Source: Firmicutes bacterium UBA1065
GTDB lineage: Bacteria; Bacillota; Clostridia; Tissierellales; Sedimentibacteraceae
NCBI GenBank assembly: GCA_002316225.1
Contig: DCDC01000069.1
Location: forward strand, 1-9,111
Reading direction: 5' to 3'
Length of the DNA stretch: 9,111 bases
Position 1 is the stretch's first letter. Every line of letters starts with the position of its first letter. Shown in pieces: positions 5,727 to 9,111 of this stretch. Both the position numbers and the translations under genes were made by a program. The notes beneath the pieces were generated by a model. The model had not been told where the DNA came from and did not search any database. It saw nothing but the letters and a program-made list of their open reading frames with translations.

Positions 5727-6380
5727 TTATTCCAATATAAAATTTTTGAACTCGTCAACAGAGGAAAAATAATAGTCCGAGTTACTTCTCATATAGTTTT
5801 CTATTTGGGGAAGAACATGGGACCAGCCTGCCGCTGCAAAGTCCACACCACAGCTTCTTGCCATGACAAGTCCCGGCTTTGAATCGTCTACTACCAGCAT
5901 CTCTTTACTGCTTAAATCATATGCTTTCTTAATCTCAGCAATAGCATAAGGATTAGGTTTTCTCTTATCCTCATCAAGCTCCCAGCCAAAAATCAAATCA
6001 GGCTCAAAGCCGCAATGGAGGGTATAGTCCCTTATTATTTGGGAGCTTTCCGAATGGGATACAACACATATTATTCCCCCCGACTTTTTATATTCCTTGA
6101 TTATTTCGGGAAAGCCGGGATAAAAGTCAGGAGCGTTTTCGCTGACGTAAGCCTTCCATATCTTATATTGTATTTCCTGCTCTTTGTCGTCAAATTTCAG
6201 TATATCCCTGCACAAACCAACAAATCCGGGAGAAAAGCAGTAATTAACAAAATCATTAAGACTTAACTCCATTCCCGGTCTTAATGACTTCAAAGCCTTG
6301 ACAAAAGAAGGATAATGGATGTCCGGCGTGCTTTTTACAGCCGTATCATCGTGATCCAATACCAAGCATTTATATTTCAT
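5727..6380 (-). CDS. HAD-superfamily hydrolase (phosphatase-like, subfamily I)
   Basis: This is a 217-residue soluble phosphatase-type enzyme. All four HAD motifs are present: motif I LDHDDT with nucleophile Asp9 and acid/base Asp11, motif II VVSHS with Ser108, motif III in KRKPNP with Lys141, and motif IV VVDDS with Asp165 and Asp166 for magnesium. The helical cap between motif I and motif II (about 20-90) makes it a C1-cap protein, like phosphoglycolate phosphatase and pyrophosphatase relatives. The substrate cannot be told. The ATG at 6380 is preceded by GGAGG with only 4 bases between, and the ribosome site overlaps a small hairpin (6388-6402). It lies 52 bases after the sigma-like gene on the same strand and is probably cotranscribed with it. 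Intact motifs suggest an active enzyme. Confidence 0.93.
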   Translation of the reverse strand: MKYKCLVLDHDDTAVKSTPDIHYPSFVKALKSLRPGMELSLNDFVNYCFSPGFVGLCRDILKFDDKEQEIQYKIWKAYVSENAPDFYPGFPEIIKEYKKSGGIICVVSHSESSQIIRDYTLHCGFEPDLIFGWELDEDKRKPNPYAIAEIKKAYDLSSKEMLVVDDSKPGLVMARSCGVDFAAAGWSHVLPQIENYMRSNSDYYFSSVDEFKNFILE

Positions 6381-6387
6381 AATTCCT

Positions 6388-6402
6388 CCATGAAATTCAT
6401 GG
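6388..6402 (-). promoter_or_regulatory. Hairpin overlapping the ribosome binding site of the HAD gene
   Basis: CCATGA (6388-6393) and TCATGG (6397-6402) form a perfect six-pair stem with a three-base loop. In the minus-strand message the second arm shares its last two G bases with the GGAGG ribosome site. It might reduce translation of the HAD gene unless opened by ribosomes from upstream. The structure is seen; the role is inferred. Confidence 0.4.
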
Positions 6403-6432
6403 CTTAACGCTTATTAATGCCATAGCTGCGTC

Positions 6433-6852
6433 CTAAGTGGGGCATTCGGTATAAAACTCCCCTGCGCCAATGAGGTGTTTCCTGGCCGTGTTCAGCTTTT
6501 CATAAAGTTCAGATTTTGAACAATTTGTTATAATTTCCAAGTCCCCAATATTATATCCCATTATATCCTTCCATACAAGGGCTGTCCTGCTTAAGGGTTC
6601 CAAGGCCATCAGCTGATTTTGTATCGGCGAATGGTTATGGGTCGAAAGGCCTGTATATTTATCAGGCTCTGTCAGAAATATTGAAAACACTTCCCTTGCA
6701 GTCTCATGTAAAATGCTTGTATCTATAATATCCTTAATGGCATCTGCCTTTCTTTTAATAGCAAGAGAAGCCACGTCCCCTGCCGAAGTTTCGTCTCCGG
6801 TAAGTCTGAAGGCAATCGTATATACCTTTTTAATATATTCCTGTAAATCCAT
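6433..6852 (-). CDS. Small protein resembling a degenerate ECF-type sigma factor
   Basis: This is a 139-residue protein that I assign only by pattern. Residues 3-37 (YIKKVYTIAFRLTGDETSAGDVASLAIKRKADA) resemble region 2.1-2.2 of ECF sigma factors, where an AYRLTGD...AEDL pattern is usual. Residues 78-127 (QNQLMALEPLSRTALVWKDIMGYNIGDLEIITNCSKSELYEKLNTARKHL) resemble region 4.2, the helix-turn-helix reading the -35 box, including the L..L....R..L opening and the AR..L end. Between them the -10 recognition part is short and unlike the family, and the HTH lacks the usual basic residues, so it may not initiate transcription. It could instead be a decayed or repurposed sigma factor. A GGAGAG site lies 6-7 bases before the ATG. 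The HAD gene follows 52 bases downstream. Confidence 0.72.
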   Translation of the reverse strand: MDLQEYIKKVYTIAFRLTGDETSAGDVASLAIKRKADAIKDIIDTSILHETAREVFSIFLTEPDKYTGLSTHNHSPIQNQLMALEPLSRTALVWKDIMGYNIGDLEIITNCSKSELYEKLNTARKHLIGAGEFYTECPT

Positions 6853-6889
6853 GGCACTCTCCTAACTAAACATATTCGTATACATGGCA

Positions 6890-6898
6890 ATTGTACCA
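6890..6898 (-). promoter_or_regulatory. Possible extended -10 promoter of the sigma-like/HAD operon
   Basis: On the minus strand TGG precedes TACAAT (6890-6895), an extended -10 element (TGnTACAAT), about 38 bases before the sigma-like start. No good -35 box is seen 16-18 bases upstream. The rest of the 6853-6993 gap is AT-rich, with no terminator that I can support for the histidine kinase gene. Confidence 0.4.
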
Positions 6899-6993
6899 TA
6901 AATCCTTGTCTTTTTTTTGACCATGTAATAATTAATGGGGCTTTATGTAAAAACTTAAACTTTTGAAAAAGAAAGATATAAGACATGCAATAA

Positions 6994-8265
6994 TCAGTTG
7001 TACATCAAAACATCCACGTAAAAAACCCGGTCATCATGGCGGATGTTCATAATTCCCTTGTACTTTTCAATGGCTTTTTCTACGCTGCTTATGCCCAGAC
7101 CATGGTTTATATCGGCCTTGGTGGTGGATAGTTTATTGCTGGCATATTTGAGCTTGCCGTCATATGAATTGAAAATGCTTATATAGAGAACATTCCTGTC
7201 CAATTCGACGGATATGTTTATAAATTTGTCTTGTGCCTTTGCTGCTCCTTCAATTGCATTGTCCAGCAAATTTCCTATAACTATGCTTAAGTCAAAAGAG
7301 CTGATATTCAGTTTATCCGGAATTGCCAGGTAAACTTCTGATTTTATGTTTTGTTTTTCTGCCAGATCCAGCTTATAGTTTATAATGCTGTCTATTTCTG
7401 CATTTCCTGATTTTGCATATTCTTTTGAATATGATATGAACTTGAATATATTGTCCAAATATTTTGAGGCACCTTCGCAATCGTGACTGTCAATGTAATA
7501 CTTCAACGATAGAGCGTGATTTATTAAATCGTGCCTGAAGGTTTTGAGGTTTTCCTTGGAGTTGTTTATGATTTCAAGCTGTTTTAAATATGCTTCATTT
7601 TGCTGCTTGAGAAGGGTTTTCTCGATTTTTTCCTCATATGATTTCATCATCTCGTCATAAAAGTAAAAGACCAGGACATTCATAACAAATAAAAGTACGA
7701 TGCTGATAATGGTCTCCTTCACATTGTATTCATTGTTATTGAAAACCATAATAAGAACTAATATCAAGGTGCAGGCCGGTATTGTGAATATGGACAGCCA
7801 ATGGATGTTGGACACCTTGATGTTATTGCTTATCATTTTAAAATTAGATAAAAAGAGCATAAATATATAGGAAATGATTTTTATGCTTATGAGGCCTGTA
7901 ATAAGGGCCGCATCATGGCCTGAAGCCATTGTTATGCCGAAACTGAAAAGGATAAGCATGACAAGAACTTCAATAATCATTAAAATCATATAAATTGACA
8001 CAACAGCTATGAGCCTGTTTTTTGTCGTTGACTGATAATTACAGGTAAGCAGGAAAAACATTATCAGGTTTGAAGTAATAGTGATGGCGGGCTTATCAAA
8101 GGCCAGGTACAAGAAGCTGTTTAAGAAAAAATATAAGGCAAAAGACAGGAATTCCTGTCTTTTGTCAACTTCTTTCCTGTCGAAAAATATACACATGTAC
8201 CTGTATAGAGTATAGGTTGCAAAAACATTTGATATCAGGTAAACAGCAATATAACTATCTGACAT
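6994..8265 (-). CDS. GHKL sensor histidine kinase, AgrC-like
   Basis: This is a 423-residue membrane kinase that senses a signal outside the cell and phosphorylates the adjacent LytTR regulator. The N-terminal 203 residues hold about six or seven membrane helices. A coiled-coil linker (about 204-240) leads to the H-box FRHDLINHALSLKYYI with His245 as phospho-acceptor. The ATP-binding domain has the N-box NLLDNAIEG (Asn332, Asn336) and a single G-box HGLGISSVEKAIEKYKG (388-404), the HATPase_c_5 form used by AgrC, ComD and VirS kinases. The frame is open further upstream, but the ATG at 8265 is chosen because an AGAGGA site precedes it and MSDSYIAVYL begins the first helix. It overlaps the regulator's last 11 bases, so translation is coupled. 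AgrC relatives read peptide pheromones; no peptide or AgrB gene is visible here. Confidence 0.93.
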   Translation of the reverse strand: MSDSYIAVYLISNVFATYTLYRYMCIFFDRKEVDKRQEFLSFALYFFLNSFLYLAFDKPAITITSNLIMFFLLTCNYQSTTKNRLIAVVSIYMILMIIEVLVMLILFSFGITMASGHDAALITGLISIKIISYIFMLFLSNFKMISNNIKVSNIHWLSIFTIPACTLILVLIMVFNNNEYNVKETIISIVLLFVMNVLVFYFYDEMMKSYEEKIEKTLLKQQNEAYLKQLEIINNSKENLKTFRHDLINHALSLKYYIDSHDCEGASKYLDNIFKFISYSKEYAKSGNAEIDSIINYKLDLAEKQNIKSEVYLAIPDKLNISSFDLSIVIGNLLDNAIEGAAKAQDKFINISVELDRNVLYISIFNSYDGKLKYASNKLSTTKADINHGLGISSVEKAIEKYKGIMNIRHDDRVFYVDVLMYN

Positions 8266-8986
8266 GGTGCATCCTCTGCTTTTTTTGCAGCAGTTTTTCA
8301 CGAACTGCCTTTCTGTTGTTTTGGCTGATTGCCAGTATTTCACTATTGGACATTTTTACATATTCATATGTATATTCAGTGACATGGTTGTAGTTGATAA
8401 GATATGACTTGTGTATTGAAAAAAAGTCGCTGTTGTTAAGCTTTTCTTCAACTTCCGACAGTTTTCCGTAATGTTCTTTCACTTGTCCATCCTTCAAAAC
8501 AATTCTTACCTTTCTGCCGCTACTTTCAAAATATAGTATATCGCTTATCAATACATTGAAATTTACGTTTCCGGCTTTATACAGGTAATATTGGTTGCCG
8601 GTGTTCATAAGTTTCTTTGCCCTTTTGACAACCGCCTCAATTTTTTTCATATTTAAGGGCTTTATAAGGAAATTTAACGGCCTTATTTCGAACAATTCCA
8701 TGGCATAGGAATCCTTTGCGGATATGTATACGATTTGTGTCAATTCGTCATTTAATTCCTCTCGAATTTTCCTGCCTATTTCCACACCGTTGATTTCATA
8801 TAACTCTATATCCAGGAAAATCAGGTCAAATCGGTTTCCTCCACTTATGAAATCATAAAGGTCTTCCCCGGTGTAAAAAACCGATATATCAAAGCTTTCA
8901 TCCCAATTTTCGCTTATTTCATTCAGTATGCTTTTTAATTCAGAGCACACTTGCTTTTCATCATCACAAATTGCTATTCTTAACAT
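8255..8986 (-). CDS. LytTR-family response regulator
   Basis: This 243-residue regulator pairs with the histidine kinase that follows. Residues 1-120 are a receiver domain: LRIAICDDE with the acidic pair Asp8-Asp9, phospho-acceptor Asp59 in DLIFLDIEL, Ser89 in YISAKD and Lys109 in FLIKPLN. Residues about 135-237 are a LytTR DNA-binding domain, marked by ISDILYFESSGRKVRI, FFSIHKSYLINYNHV and EILAISQNNRKAVREKL. LytTR proteins (AgrA, ComE, VirR) bind direct repeats of about nine bases upstream of target genes. A GTG at 8995 would add three residues, but it lies inside the AGGGTGA ribosome site that serves the ATG at 8986, so 8986 is the start. The stop overlaps the kinase start by 11 bases. The gene may regulate its own promoter. 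Confidence 0.95.
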   Translation of the reverse strand: MLRIAICDDEKQVCSELKSILNEISENWDESFDISVFYTGEDLYDFISGGNRFDLIFLDIELYEINGVEIGRKIREELNDELTQIVYISAKDSYAMELFEIRPLNFLIKPLNMKKIEAVVKRAKKLMNTGNQYYLYKAGNVNFNVLISDILYFESSGRKVRIVLKDGQVKEHYGKLSEVEEKLNNSDFFSIHKSYLINYNHVTEYTYEYVKMSNSEILAISQNNRKAVREKLLQKKQRMHHVR

Positions 8987-9041
8987 ACTTTTCACCCTAT
9001 TTTCTGGTCATTGAATTACTCTTGTCAGCTTGTGCAAATTT

Positions 9042-9052
9042 TTCACTGTGAA
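9042..9052. promoter_or_regulatory. Small palindrome upstream of the two-component operon
   Basis: TTCAC (9042-9046) and GTGAA (9048-9052) form a perfect five-base inverted repeat around one base, about 55 bases before the regulator start. It could be part of an operator. LytTR sites are usually direct repeats, so a link to this regulator is not clear. The 8996-9065 gap holds no promoter I can support firmly. Confidence 0.25.
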
Positions 9053-9065
9053 CGAATTACGCTTT

Positions 9066-9111
9066 GTCATCCTGAGCAAAGCGAAGAATCTCAAGAGATC
9101 CTTCGGGCTAA
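9066..9111 (+). repeat. Palindromic dispersed repeat, copy D (cut by window edge)
   Basis: The first 46 bases of another copy begin GTCATCCTGAG and run through the GAAGAATCTC-AA-GAGATCCTTC stem into GGGCTAA. It differs from copy B at one position only (GCAAAGCG in place of GCGAAGCG). It lies upstream of the two-component operon; the rest is outside the window. Confidence 0.9.

Noticed and set aside
6723..6986. Minus-strand open frame that might be a peptide precursor for the kinase
   Set aside because: No ribosome site, mostly overlaps the sigma-like gene in another frame, and lacks a processing motif or AgrB neighbour.
8996..9065. AgrA-type direct repeats (ACAGTTAAG-like) upstream of the regulator
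   Set aside because: One loose match (ACAGTGAAA) is present, but no second half at the usual 12-13 base spacing.

Overview
The window looks like chromosomal DNA from a low-GC, Gram-positive anaerobe of the Clostridia type. The evidence is the AT-rich coding sequence (sampled lines run about 28-42% G+C), strong purine-rich ribosome binding sites, a TTG start, a YtrA-type GntR regulator, a GHKL/LytTR two-component pair and a corrinoid adenosyltransferase. The species cannot be named from the sequence alone. I see no rRNA, tRNA, CRISPR array, phage gene or insertion sequence transposase.

Layout. Positions 1-603 (minus strand) hold the start of an ABC transporter ATPase, cut by the window edge, preceded in the same operon by its GntR repressor. 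That repressor's promoter carries a perfect palindrome over the -10 box. Positions 733-2289 (plus strand) hold a lipoprotein of the sulfite-oxidase-type molybdopterin-binding fold, about 55% G+C in sampled lines and so unlike everything around it, and then a class I SAM methyltransferase. A bidirectional terminator at about 2296-2331 separates this pair from a converging minus-strand operon: an EamA (DMT) transporter with a TTG start, followed by cobO/cobA-type corrinoid adenosyltransferase (3746 down to 2330).

Positions 5480 down to 3997 (minus) encode a secreted-then-four-TM protein of unknown function, a DUF2007 protein and a three-TM mini-protein, possibly one transcription unit. Positions 6852 down to 5727 (minus) encode a small protein resembling a degraded ECF sigma factor and a HAD-family phosphatase. 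Positions 8986 down to 6994 (minus) encode a LytTR response regulator and an AgrC-like GHKL histidine kinase overlapping by 11 nt. No peptide pheromone gene is visible next to them.

Four copies of a roughly 60-bp palindromic dispersed repeat, starting GTCATCCTGAG and ending CTCAGGATGAC or close to it, sit in intergenic gaps at 3838-3907, 5538-5597, 5653-5713 and 9066 to the window end. All are in the same orientation. They are the only mobile-like elements in the window.

Most of the window is ordinary accessory and housekeeping content. The least explained parts are the GC-rich molybdopterin lipoprotein, the sigma-like protein and the 5480-3997 membrane cluster. I did not find convincing evidence of a wholly new system.
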